Below, one piece after another: positions 9,242-17,246 of a stretch of DNA of 64,000 nucleotides (positions are counted from its first letter, which is position 1; every line of letters begins with the position of its first letter). The stretch is taken from positions 60,012 through 124,011 of the forward strand of contig CAZMGT010000003.1 of the NCBI GenBank assembly GCA_964565895.1. The letters run 5' to 3'. The notes beneath the pieces were generated by a model that was not told where the DNA came from, did no database searches, and worked only from the letters and a program-made list of their open reading frames with translations. Position numbers and translations under genes: made by a program. This stretch comes from CAZMGT01 sp964565895. Lineage in GTDB: Bacteria; Armatimonadota; Zipacnadia; UBA1398; CAZMGT01.

Positions 9242-10537
9242 ATGGGCGAAAGGCCGGTGAGGGGTGTCGCGCGACTGATTTTCCTGTGCGCGGCGCTCGC
9301 GGCCATGCTGTGCCGGGGGGCGGGAGCAATGTCTAAGGAGGAGATCCTCAACGGCGCGGAGGCGCGCATTGGCAAATATCGGACGACGATGATCACCGTG
9401 CGCGTGACGCACGCGGGCAAGCCGGTTGGCGGGGCAAGGGTGGAGATCGAGCAGGTGCGGCACGCGTTTTTGTTTGGCGCGAACATTTTTAAGTGGTGGA
9501 TGGAGGACGAGAAGCTGCGCGAGGCCTATCGCGAGCGCTTCGCCGAGCTGCTCAACTACGCCACGCTGCCCTTCTACTGGCCCTATTACGAGCGGCAAAG
9601 AGGGAGGACGCGGGCGCGCGAGATCCGCCAGTGCGCGCAGTGGTGCAACGAGCACGGGATAACGACAAAAGGCCACCCCTTGGTGTGGAACTACTCCGCG
9701 CCAGCGTGGCTCCCCCGGGACACCGAGGAGATCGTGCGCCTGTCCGACCGCCGCGTGCGCCGCTGCGTGCGCCAGTTCGCGGGGCTTATTGACATTTTCG
9801 ACGTGGTAAACGAGGCGACCGACCCCTGGCGCTTTGACAACCCGATTACCGATGCTTGGCGAAAGGTGGGGCAGATCGCGTTCGCCGTGCGCGCGTTTAA
9901 GATCGCTCGCGCGGCAAATCCGAACGCGACGCTGCTGATTAACGACTATCGCACCGACGCCGCCTACGAGCGGGTAATCGAGCAGCTCGTTGACGAGCGG
10001 GGCAAGCCGCTTTACGACGTTATCGGCATCCAAAGCCACATGCACGGCGGGGTGTGGCCGGTGGAGAAGCAGTGGGAGGTGTGCGAGCGGTTTGCCCGGT
10101 TTGGCGTGCCCCTGCACTTTACGGAGACGACCATTGTTAGCGGGCCGAAGACAAAGAGCGGCTGGCGCACGACGCCCGAGGGCGAGGAGCGGCAGGCGGA
10201 GGAGACGGCGCGCTTTTACACCGTGCTCTTTAGCCACCCCGCGGTACAGGCGATTACCTGGTGGGACTTTTCCGACTACCGCGCGTGGCAAGGGGCCCCG
10301 GCGGGGTTTTTGCGCAAAGACATGTCGCCCAAGCCCGTCTACTTCCGCCTGATGGAGCTGATTAAAGGCAAGTGGTGGACGAGGGCCTCGGGCAAAACAA
10401 AGGGCGACGGCACCCTGCGCCGCCGCGTGTTCTATGGCGAGCACCGCGTGCACATTACCGCTCCTGACGGCACAAAACGCACGCGGCGCATCTCCGTCCT
10501 CCCCGGGGGCAAGGTGGAGTTTGAGGTTAGGCTGTAG
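9242..10537 (+). CDS. Endo-1,4-beta-xylanase, glycoside hydrolase family 10
   Basis: A 431-residue exported GH10 enzyme. The start at 9242 gives a signal peptide (residues 8-29). A short beta domain (about 48-75) precedes the barrel, as in many GH10 proteins of Planctomycetota and Armatimonadota. Hallmarks of the barrel are TTKGHPLVW (141-149), the acid/base Glu191 in FDVVNEATDPW and the nucleophile Glu295 in HFTET. HMHGGVW precedes the nucleophile strand. The enzyme should cleave internal xylosidic bonds of xylan in the periplasm or outside the cell. The last 45 residues form a short beta-rich tail. Confidence 0.92.
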   Translation: MGERPVRGVARLIFLCAALAAMLCRGAGAMSKEEILNGAEARIGKYRTTMITVRVTHAGKPVGGARVEIEQVRHAFLFGANIFKWWMEDEKLREAYRERFAELLNYATLPFYWPYYERQRGRTRAREIRQCAQWCNEHGITTKGHPLVWNYSAPAWLPRDTEEIVRLSDRRVRRCVRQFAGLIDIFDVVNEATDPWRFDNPITDAWRKVGQIAFAVRAFKIARAANPNATLLINDYRTDAAYERVIEQLVDERGKPLYDVIGIQSHMHGGVWPVEKQWEVCERFARFGVPLHFTETTIVSGPKTKSGWRTTPEGEERQAEETARFYTVLFSHPAVQAITWWDFSDYRAWQGAPAGFLRKDMSPKPVYFRLMELIKGKWWTRASGKTKGDGTLRRRVFYGEHRVHITAPDGTKRTRRISVLPGGKVEFEVRL

Positions 10538-10608
10538 CGTGCGACCCCTTGGGAGACAAAGCTTAGGCGAACGCTCCCGCATGGCCCGGGGCAGCGCTGC
10601 GCGCCGCC

Positions 10609-11667
10609 CTATAGCCTGCGCCGCACGACGATCGTCCCCGCAGGGCCCTCGACAACGCGGCCGACTGTCGCGCAGGTTGTGGGGCAGGAGCGCGCGAGGT
10701 CGTCCAGCAGCTTTTGCGCGTTGTCTGGGGGCACGGCGATAAGCAGGCCGCCCGACGTTTGCGCGTCGAAGAGCAAAATGGCCAGCTCCTCGGGAAGCTC
10801 GTCGGCAAACGTCACGTGCGTGCCGTAAAAGCCGACGTTGCTGCGCGAGCCGCCGGGGACGCAGTCTTTGGCAGCGAGACGCAGCGCCCCGGGGAGCAGC
10901 GGGACGGCCTCGGCGGCGATCTCCAAAGCTACCCCGCTCGCTTGGGCCATGCTCTGCGCGTGGCCGAGCAGCCCGTAACCCGTGACATCGGTGCACGCGT
11001 GCGCGCCCGCGGCGAGCATGGCCTGCGCAGCGGCGCGGTTTAGGGTGCTCATGGAGTGCACCGCGGCGCCGATCTCCTCCTCCGTGGCCAGCTCCTGGCG
11101 GATGCCCGTGCTCACGATGCCCGTGCCGACGGGCTTGGTGAGCACGAGGAGGTCGCCCGGCCGGCAGCCGCTGTGGGTAACCATTTCCCGCGGGTCGACC
11201 GTGCCCGTAACAGCGACGCCGTACTTTATCTCCTCGTCCTGCACGGTGTGCCCGCCAAGAAGCACAACCCCCGCCTCCTGGAGCTTCTCCAAGCCCCCGC
11301 GGAGGATGTCGCTGAGGATCTCCAGCTCCATGCGCTCGGTGGGGAAGCAGACGATGTTTAGCGCGGTGGTCGGCGTGCCGCCCATGGCGTAGATGTCGCT
11401 CAGGGCGTTTGCCGCGGCGATGCGCCCGTAGGCCACGGGGTCGTCGACGATTGGGGTGAACACGTCTACCGTTTGCACAAGGGCGAGGTTCTCGGAGAGC
11501 AAAAAAACCCCCGCGTCGTCGGCCGCGGAGACGCCGAGGAGGAGGCGGCTGTTTTCGATTTCGGGGAAGTCGCGCAGGACCTGCGCGAGGGCCGCGGCGC
11601 TGGCCTTAGAGGCTCAACCGGCGCAGCGGGCCGTCTGGCTCAGGCGCAGCTTCTTTTTCTCGGCCAC
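10609..11667 (-). CDS. selD: Selenide, water dikinase; selenoprotein with in-frame TGA (Sec18)
   Basis: SelD makes selenophosphate from selenide and ATP. The standard reading stops being annotated near 11500, but the frame is open upstream and supplies the missing SelD N-terminus. From a GTG at 11667 (AAGGGGG and GCGAGG upstream) it runs through KLRLSQTARCAG, an in-frame TGA at 11614-11616, ASKASAAALAQVLRDF and the expected DDAGVFLL. The TGA is codon 18 of 352, aligning with the catalytic Cys17 of E. coli SelD, which is Sec in many organisms. Conserved blocks follow: TVDVFTPIVDDP, GGTPTTALNI, LLGGHTVQDEE, TDVTGYGLLGHA and DAQTSGGLL. It is the last gene of a selA-selB-selC-selD cassette. Confidence 0.93.
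11570..11588 (-). other. Candidate SECIS hairpin in selD mRNA
   Basis: In the selD mRNA, TCGCGCAG and CTGCGCGA form a perfect 8-bp stem around a GTC loop, starting 26 bases after the TGA. The apical part GCAGGTCCTGC closely resembles GCAGGTCTGC of the E. coli fdhF SECIS, whose loop GU contacts SelB. The loop lies 34-36 bases after the TGA, within the usual bacterial range but farther than in fdhF. A smaller GCC/GGC hairpin lies directly after the TGA. Confidence 0.55.
11614..11616 (-). other. Selenocysteine (UGA) codon 18 of selD
   Basis: The plus strand reads TCA, so the mRNA reads UGA. It falls between GGT (Gly17) and GCC (Ala19), where SelD proteins carry the active-site Cys or Sec of the CAG-U/C-AxK region. 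The frame is open on both sides for the full length of SelD. Confidence 0.88.
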
Positions 11668-11711
11668 GCCTCGCTTCCCCCTTTCCCCATGGTGCGCGCA
11701 GACACGAAAAA

Positions 11712-11806
11712 TGGCGGGAGGGGCAGGAATCGAACCCACCGCGGACGCTCAAGCGCCCGCCAACGGGTTTGAAGCCCGCGGGGCCCACCAGGGCCCATCC
11801 GCTCCC
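11712..11806 (-). tRNA. selC: tRNA-Sec (anticodon TCA)
   Basis: A 95-base tRNA with encoded CCA. Seen in order: 5' GGGAGCGG, AT, a 6-bp D stem GGGCCC/GGGCCC with a TGGT loop, a GCGGG/CCCGT anticodon stem with loop CTTCAAA (anticodon TCA at 11770-11772), a long variable arm GCGGGCGC-TTGA-GCGTCCGC, a GTGGG/CCTGC T arm with TTCGATT, then CCCTCCC, discriminator G and CCA. The long D stem with 4-base loop, long variable arm and UCA anticodon are diagnostic for Sec. The acceptor shows a C-C mismatch or bulge at position 6 and 12 rather than 13 stacked pairs. Confidence 0.95.
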
Positions 11807-11828
11807 GCGCTTTCGTCCCCGCTACAAA

Positions 11829-13736
11829 TTACCACAGCCCTTGCCCCTCGTCCACGCCGCCCAGATATGCCGCGGTGAGCCGGCGCAGGTCGCCCTCGCG
11901 CACGGTTACCCCGCGGGCGTCGAGCCACCCCAACAGGGCGAGGACATAGCGCCTTGTGCTTCCCAGGGCGTCGCGCACGCGGGCCACGGTCACCGGCCCC
12001 TCGCGGCGAATGAGCTCCACCACCTCGCGGCACATGCGCGAAAACTCCTCGCGTAGGAACAAAACGCCCTGCGCGGGCTCAACCACTTCGCCCCGCGCCT
12101 TGAGGTAGTCGAGAACCACGGCGAAGTCCGGGTCGCGCGCGAGCAGGCGCTCGCGCGTGGGCGGGGTGCGCGGGGACTGGCCGAGGAGCCGGCGCACTTG
12201 GGCGGCCTTCGCCTGAAGATGCCCGGGCAGCGTGGGCTCGTGGCCCGCGAGCGACACGATCTCCTCAGCGACCTGCACCAGGCCCTCGTCCTCCAGCGCG
12301 CGGAGCATCTCGCGAAACAGGTCGCGCTCCACGTTGCATCTGCTGGCCAGCTCGGCGATGCCCAGCCCGCGCGCCCAAGGGCGGGCGCGGTGATCCTCGC
12401 GCAACGCCGCGGCCACCGTCTCGCGCACCCGGCGCTGCACCTCGCCCGAGACGATCCGCCCACGCACGCGGAGCGCCTCGCCGCGCTGCTCCAGCGCGTC
12501 AACGACGCGGGTGATCTCCTCCGCGCTAAACGGGCTGGAGCGCAGGAGCTCGCCCTCGCGCGCGATGCCCCGCTTGGTTAGCTCGAGGCGGGCGAGCTCG
12601 GCGAGGTCCGCTTCGGCGCGCTGCGCGCAGGCGCGCAAGATCTCAGCGTGCCGGCGCAGCTTAGGATGGGGAAACGGGTCGAGCACGCGCCCCCCGCCCA
12701 CCGTTGTGCGCATCGCCGTGGAGCGCAGGACAAAGCGGTCGCCCAGGCGCGCAGACAAAGGTCGGGCAAGGCGCAGGCGAGCGAAAGCCCGCTCGCCCGG
12801 GCCCAGCTCCTGCCGGCCGAGCAGGCTCACGCGCGCCTCGCACTCCGCCGTGGCCAGGTGCACGGTAAGCGTCGTCCCGTGCTTAATTTTCAGCCCGGGC
12901 AAGGGGAGGACACGCAGCTCGACGTCGAGCGTGTCGGTGATCTCGTCCTGCCCGGGGAGGGTAACGAGGTTGCCTCGGCGGAGCTGCTCTTTCTTCGGCC
13001 CGGCGAGGTTTAGCGCAAGCCGCGTTCCCGGGCCGATTGCGGACACGGGCCGCTCGTGCCGCTGCATGGCGCGAATGCGCGCGCGCAGCCTCTGGGGAAG
13101 TATCTCCACCTCCTGGCCCACACTCAGCGAGCCGTCGACGAGCGTCCCCGTGACGACCAGGCCGGCGCTGGACAAGGTAAACGCGCGGTCGATGGCCAGG
13201 CGGGGCTTGGCGATGTCGCGCCGCGGACGAATGCGCCGCGCGAGATCCTCAAGCGCCGCGCGCAGCTCCTCCAGCCCCTCGCCCGTGATGCTAGAACAAG
13301 GGACAAGGGGCGCCCCCTCGAGCACCGTCCCCGCGGTGCGCGCGCGAATCTCCTCCGCGACAAGCGGCAGTTGCTCGGGCGCGACGAGGTCAATCTTCGT
13401 CAGGGCAATGACCGCGGGGGAGACCCCGAGGAGGTCGACGATGTGCATGTGCTCCTCGCTCTGGGGCATCCAGCCGTCGTCTGCGGCGACGACGAACAAA
13501 ATGGCGTCGATCTCCCCCGCGCCGGCGACCATATTGCGCACAAACCGCTCGTGCCCGGGAACGTCAACGATGCCCACGTCGCTGCCGTCGCCGAGCGTGA
13601 GCCAGGCGTAGCCCAGGTCAATGGTCATCTCGCGGCGCTTTTCCTCGGCGAGGCGGTCGGGATCGATCCCCGTCAGCGCGCGGACGAGGGAGGATTTGCC
13701 GTGGTCAACGTGTCCTGCAGTGCCGAGGACGAACAC
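11829..13736 (-). CDS. selB: Selenocysteine-specific elongation factor SelB
   Basis: SelB is the GTPase that carries Sec-tRNA to UGA codons next to a SECIS hairpin. This 635-residue protein has an EF-Tu-like G domain: GHVDHGKSS (G1), DVPGHE (G3) and TKIDL (G4). Domains 2 and 3 follow to about residue 340, then the winged-helix domain 4 that binds the SECIS (about 370-635). I start at the GTG at 13736, with GAGGGAG six bases upstream and the family-typical FVLGTAGHVDHGK directly after; a GTG six codons earlier is possible. It lies 47 bases after selA and 22 bases before tRNA-Sec. Confidence 0.95.
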   Translation of the reverse strand: MFVLGTAGHVDHGKSSLVRALTGIDPDRLAEEKRREMTIDLGYAWLTLGDGSDVGIVDVPGHERFVRNMVAGAGEIDAILFVVAADDGWMPQSEEHMHIVDLLGVSPAVIALTKIDLVAPEQLPLVAEEIRARTAGTVLEGAPLVPCSSITGEGLEELRAALEDLARRIRPRRDIAKPRLAIDRAFTLSSAGLVVTGTLVDGSLSVGQEVEILPQRLRARIRAMQRHERPVSAIGPGTRLALNLAGPKKEQLRRGNLVTLPGQDEITDTLDVELRVLPLPGLKIKHGTTLTVHLATAECEARVSLLGRQELGPGERAFARLRLARPLSARLGDRFVLRSTAMRTTVGGGRVLDPFPHPKLRRHAEILRACAQRAEADLAELARLELTKRGIAREGELLRSSPFSAEEITRVVDALEQRGEALRVRGRIVSGEVQRRVRETVAAALREDHRARPWARGLGIAELASRCNVERDLFREMLRALEDEGLVQVAEEIVSLAGHEPTLPGHLQAKAAQVRRLLGQSPRTPPTRERLLARDPDFAVVLDYLKARGEVVEPAQGVLFLREEFSRMCREVVELIRREGPVTVARVRDALGSTRRYVLALLGWLDARGVTVREGDLRRLTAAYLGGVDEGQGLW

Positions 13737-13783
13737 CGCTGCTCCCTCACACACTTACGCCGCGCAGGCAGCTTGCCCGGCGC

Positions 13784-15199
13784 TCACTGGCCGGCCTCGG
13801 GGGAGGCGGCCCAGGCGATCGCCTGAGCGACGATGGCCTCCTCGCCGGGGAGAATCGTGCGCGCGTCAAGCAGCACGCGGCCCTCCTTAATCCGCGCGAC
13901 AACGGGCGGCCGGTAGCGCCTGAGGCGCGCGGCCAGCTCCTGCGCCCCCACCCCGGGGAGGCCCAGGGCGACGGCGCAGGTGGGGATGTCCTGCGCGGGG
14001 AGCGCGCCGCTGCCGAACTGCGAAGTTTCCGCGACAAGCTCTACCTCGGCCTCGGGGGCCGCCTGGCGAATGCGCCGGGCGAGGCGCCGCGCGCGCCGGC
14101 GTACCTCGCCAACGTCCTCACACAACATGCGCAGGGTGGGCAAGCGCTGAAACAGCTTCTCCGGCTCAAGAAACAGCTCGAGGGTCGCTTCGAGCGCGAC
14201 GTAGGTCATTTTGCATATGCGCAGGGCGCGCGCCAGGGGGTGCCGGCGGAGCTCGGCAATGGCCTCGCGGCGGCCGAGGATGATCCCCGCCTGCGGGCCG
14301 CCGAGGAGCTTGTCGCCGCTGAACGTAACGATGTCCGCGCCCGTGCGAATGCTCTCCTGGGCGACGGGTTCGTCGCGCAGGCCAAACGGGGCAAGGTCGA
14401 GCAGCAGCCCCGAGCCCAGGTCGTCAACGACAAGCAGCCCGTGCCGCCGCGCCAAAGCGACGAGATCGGCCAGGGGGACGGACTCCGTAAACCCCACGAT
14501 GCGGTAGTTGCTCATATGCACGCGCATGATCATCGCCGTGTTTTCGCTAATCGCGCGCTCGTAGTCGTAAAGGTGCGTCTTGTTCGTCGTGCCCACCTCA
14601 ACGAGGCGCGCGCCGCTTTGGCTGAGCACCTCCGGGATGCGAAACGAGCCGCCGATCTCGATAAGCTGACCGCGGGAGATGATTACCTCGCGCCCGCGGG
14701 CGAACGCGGAGAGCACGAGCAGCGTTGCCGCGGCGTTGTTGTTAACGACAAACGCCGCCTCTGCGCCGGTAATCTCGCAGAGCAGGCGCTCAACATACGT
14801 CCCGCGCTTTCCCCGGCGGCCCGTGTCTAAGTCGATCTGCAGGCGGCAGTAGCCGCACAGCTCGCGCTGAATGGCCTCGAGCACATGTGGGGCAAGCACG
14901 GCGCGCCCCAAGCCCGTGTGCACGACGACGCCGGTGGCGTTTATCGCTCGCGCGGTGCGTTCGCGCAGGCGCGCGCTGAGCAGGCGCAACGCGTTTTGCG
15001 CGACGCGGCCCGGGGACCCGTCAACGGCTTTGCCGGCGCGGATCGCCACACGCATCTCATCGAGCGCCTGGCGTACGGTATCGGCGACGAGTGCGCGGGG
15101 GTGCTCGGCGAGAGCCGGGCGGAGCTCGTCGGCGGCGAGCACCTCGTGCACCGCAGGAAGGCTGCGGAGACGGTCGCTGGCGCTCTCCTCGCTGGGCAT
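13784..15199 (-). CDS. selA: L-seryl-tRNA(Sec) selenium transferase
   Basis: SelA is the PLP-dependent enzyme that converts Ser-tRNA(Sec) to Sec-tRNA(Sec) with selenophosphate. The 471-residue length is typical. Visible family blocks are INATGVVVHTGLGRA near 90, GAEAAFVVNNNAAATLL near 140, and the PLP lysine, about residue 297, in VTFSGDKLLGGPQAG. The N-terminal helical domain that contacts the tRNA is present. It is the first gene of the selABCD cassette and ends in TGA. It is divergent from the aldo/keto reductase gene across 143 bases. Confidence 0.95.
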   Translation of the reverse strand: MPSEESASDRLRSLPAVHEVLAADELRPALAEHPRALVADTVRQALDEMRVAIRAGKAVDGSPGRVAQNALRLLSARLRERTARAINATGVVVHTGLGRAVLAPHVLEAIQRELCGYCRLQIDLDTGRRGKRGTYVERLLCEITGAEAAFVVNNNAAATLLVLSAFARGREVIISRGQLIEIGGSFRIPEVLSQSGARLVEVGTTNKTHLYDYERAISENTAMIMRVHMSNYRIVGFTESVPLADLVALARRHGLLVVDDLGSGLLLDLAPFGLRDEPVAQESIRTGADIVTFSGDKLLGGPQAGIILGRREAIAELRRHPLARALRICKMTYVALEATLELFLEPEKLFQRLPTLRMLCEDVGEVRRRARRLARRIRQAAPEAEVELVAETSQFGSGALPAQDIPTCAVALGLPGVGAQELAARLRRYRPPVVARIKEGRVLLDARTILPGEEAIVAQAIAWAASPEAGQ

Positions 15200-15231
15200 C
15201 GGCGCTCCCGGGGATGTGCCCCCAAGGCGTA

Positions 15232-15240
15232 TGTTATCCT
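15232..15240 (+). promoter_or_regulatory. Candidate extended -10 promoter for the aldo/keto reductase gene
   Basis: TGTTATCCT has the TGn-TATnnT form of an extended -10 element, in an AT-richer patch between the divergent selA and aldo/keto reductase genes. There is no convincing -35. Transcription would start near 15247, about 95 bases before the ATG. Confidence 0.35.
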
Positions 15241-15342
15241 GTGGGGCGATTCGCCCGGCGAATTGCAGGCTCCTTTGCGGGTGGTGGGGAATGCAACGGG
15301 GCGAGAAAGGAAGGGCAAGAGAAGACCCAGGGAGTGATGGCC

Positions 15343-16287
15343 ATGGAGATGCGACCGCTGGGGCGCACGGGCGTGCAGGTTTCCGCGATTGCCCTGGGCG
15401 CGTGGCAGTTCGGCCGCGACGCCTGGGAGGGGATCGACGACAACGAGTCCATCCGCACGATCCACGCCGCGCTCGACGCGGGAATTAACCTCATCGACAC
15501 GGCCCTGGGCTATGGCAAGGGCTACTCGGAGCAGATCGTGGGCAAGGCGGTAAAGGGCCGGCGCGACGAAGTGCTTATCGCGAGCAAGTGCGGGGCGCAC
15601 CCGGAGCAGATCAAAAAAACCGTGGACGAGGCCCTACAGCGCCTGCAGACCGAGGTGATCGACATCTACCAGGTGCACTATCCGAGCCCGCGCATACCGA
15701 TCGCCGAGACGATCGGGGCGATGAAGGAGATCCAGGAGGCGGGGAAGATCCGCTGGATCGGCGTGTCGAACTTCTCTTTGGAGCAAATGCAACAGGCGGT
15801 GGGCACGGCGCGCATCGAGACGTGCCAGCCGCCGTTTAACGTGTTCTGGCGGCAGATCGACAACGACGTGTTGCCGTTTTGCGTGGAGCAGGAGATCGCT
15901 GTTTTGCCCTATAGCCCGCTGGCCCAGGGCCTGCTTGCGGGAAGGTTTCGCACGCGCGCGGACATCCCCAACGACATTCGCGCGAAGAACAAGCTCATGG
16001 CCGAGGGCGTGTTTGAGAAGTGCCTGGAAGTCGTCAAGCTGATGGAGGAGATCGCCCAGAGGCACGGCAAGACGGTTGCTCAGGTGGCCATTAACTGGAC
16101 GGCGAACTTTCCCGGGATAACGGCGCCCATCGTTGGGGCAAGGCGGCCGGCGCAGGTGCTGGAGAACGTGGGCGGCGTGGGCTGGCGGCTGAGCGAGGAG
16201 GAGATGGAGCTGATTAGCGAGCGCGGGCTGGAAGTGAGCAAGCTGCTGGACTACTCCACCAATATGTGGGGCTATGCGCCGAAGTAA
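15343..16287 (+). CDS. Aldo/keto reductase
   Basis: An NADPH-dependent oxidoreductase of 314 residues with the (beta/alpha)8 AKR fold. The N-terminal RPLGRTGVQVSAIALG is characteristic. The catalytic tetrad is visible as Asp in NLIDTALGYG, Tyr in the same motif, Lys in IASKCG and His in YQVHYPSP. The cofactor segment GITAPIVGARRPAQ lies near the C-terminus. I start at the second of two close ATGs, 8 bases from GGGAG. The substrate is unknown. The gene leads a four- or five-gene run on the plus strand, with the next gene starting 30 bases after its stop. Confidence 0.9.
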   Translation: MEMRPLGRTGVQVSAIALGAWQFGRDAWEGIDDNESIRTIHAALDAGINLIDTALGYGKGYSEQIVGKAVKGRRDEVLIASKCGAHPEQIKKTVDEALQRLQTEVIDIYQVHYPSPRIPIAETIGAMKEIQEAGKIRWIGVSNFSLEQMQQAVGTARIETCQPPFNVFWRQIDNDVLPFCVEQEIAVLPYSPLAQGLLAGRFRTRADIPNDIRAKNKLMAEGVFEKCLEVVKLMEEIAQRHGKTVAQVAINWTANFPGITAPIVGARRPAQVLENVGGVGWRLSEEEMELISERGLEVSKLLDYSTNMWGYAPK

Positions 16288-16316
16288 ACGCCGGCGGCAA
16301 AGCGCGGGGAAACGCC

Positions 16317-17246
16317 GTGGACATCGAGCGCGAGATTGCTGCATTGGCCGAAGACGTAACCTCCGGCGCGGCGGAGCTGTTAGAGCGCTGCCTGGGCCTC
16401 CTCGCCGCGCTGTGCCAGCGCGCCGAGGTTTCCGACGAGCAACTGCCCGAGCTTCTGCAGCGGACAACGCGCGCGGCGATTTCCGCGCGGCCGGCGATGG
16501 CCGGCTTTGTCAACCTCGCCGCCGCCGTCTTTGGCGCGGCGGAGGGCGCGCCGCGGGGCGAGGTGCGCCAGGCCGTGCTCGCGGCGCTGGGCGAGTATCG
16601 CAGGGCGCGCGACGCGGCTTTGACCCGAGTCGCCGAGCGCGGGTGCGAGCTGCTCCGCCCGGGCGGGGCGCTGCTTACCATCTCGCGCAGCTCAACGGTT
16701 CTCGCCTGCCTCATGCGCGCGGCAGACGTGGGCATGTGCCTGCGCGTAATCTGCTCTGAGTCGCGGCCGATGTGCGAGGGGGTGGAGCTGGCGCGCGAGC
16801 TCGCCGCGCTAGGCCATCGCCCGGCGGTCGTCGCCGACGCGTTGGCGCCTGCCCTTGTGCAGCGCGCCGCGGTGGTCCTCGTCGGCGGGGACACCGTCTT
16901 TCGCCGCGGCTTGGTGAACAAGGCGGGGACGTATGCCCTGGCGTTGGCCGCGCGCGAAGCGGGCGTGCCCATCTACGCCCTGTGCCCGACGGAAAAATTC
17001 CTCGCCCCAGCCTATGAGAAGTTTTTTGAGAATCCCGCGCGCGAGCCTAAGCTGCTGCTCGACCCGCAGCCCGAGGGCGTGGAGGTGTGGAACTACTTCT
17101 TCGACATTACCCCGCTGGAGCTGCTCAGCGGCGTCGTTTGCGAAGACGGGGTGCTTGGCGCGGACGAGGTGCGCGCGCGGCTGGAGGAGCTGCCCGTGGT
17201 TGAGCGCTTGGCCCGCGAGGAGGCGAGGGGCGATGGCCAACGTTGA
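16317..17246 (+). CDS. eIF-2B alpha/beta/delta-family protein (sugar-phosphate isomerase-like)
   Basis: A 309-residue protein from a GTG behind GGGGAAA. The C-terminal two-thirds match the eIF-2B/MtnA fold: LTISRSSTVLACL near 117, ICSESRPMCEG near 140, VLVGGDTVFRRGLVNKAGT near 183 and ITPLELLSGVV near 275. Bacterial members include methylthioribose-1-phosphate and ribose-1,5-bisphosphate isomerases. This protein carries SESRP and the conserved Asp-Asn pair as GDT-V-NKAGT, but the overall match is to the uncharacterised bacterial branch, so I leave the substrate open. It overlaps cinA by 14 bases. Confidence 0.75.
   Translation: MDIEREIAALAEDVTSGAAELLERCLGLLAALCQRAEVSDEQLPELLQRTTRAAISARPAMAGFVNLAAAVFGAAEGAPRGEVRQAVLAALGEYRRARDAALTRVAERGCELLRPGGALLTISRSSTVLACLMRAADVGMCLRVICSESRPMCEGVELARELAALGHRPAVVADALAPALVQRAAVVLVGGDTVFRRGLVNKAGTYALALAAREAGVPIYALCPTEKFLAPAYEKFFENPAREPKLLLDPQPEGVEVWNYFFDITPLELLSGVVCEDGVLGADEVRARLEELPVVERLAREEARGDGQR

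Noticed and set aside
11500..11502. TTG start for selD near 11502
   Set aside because: It has no ribosome binding site and would remove the ATP- and Se-binding N-terminus; the frame continues upstream through the Sec codon to a good GTG start.
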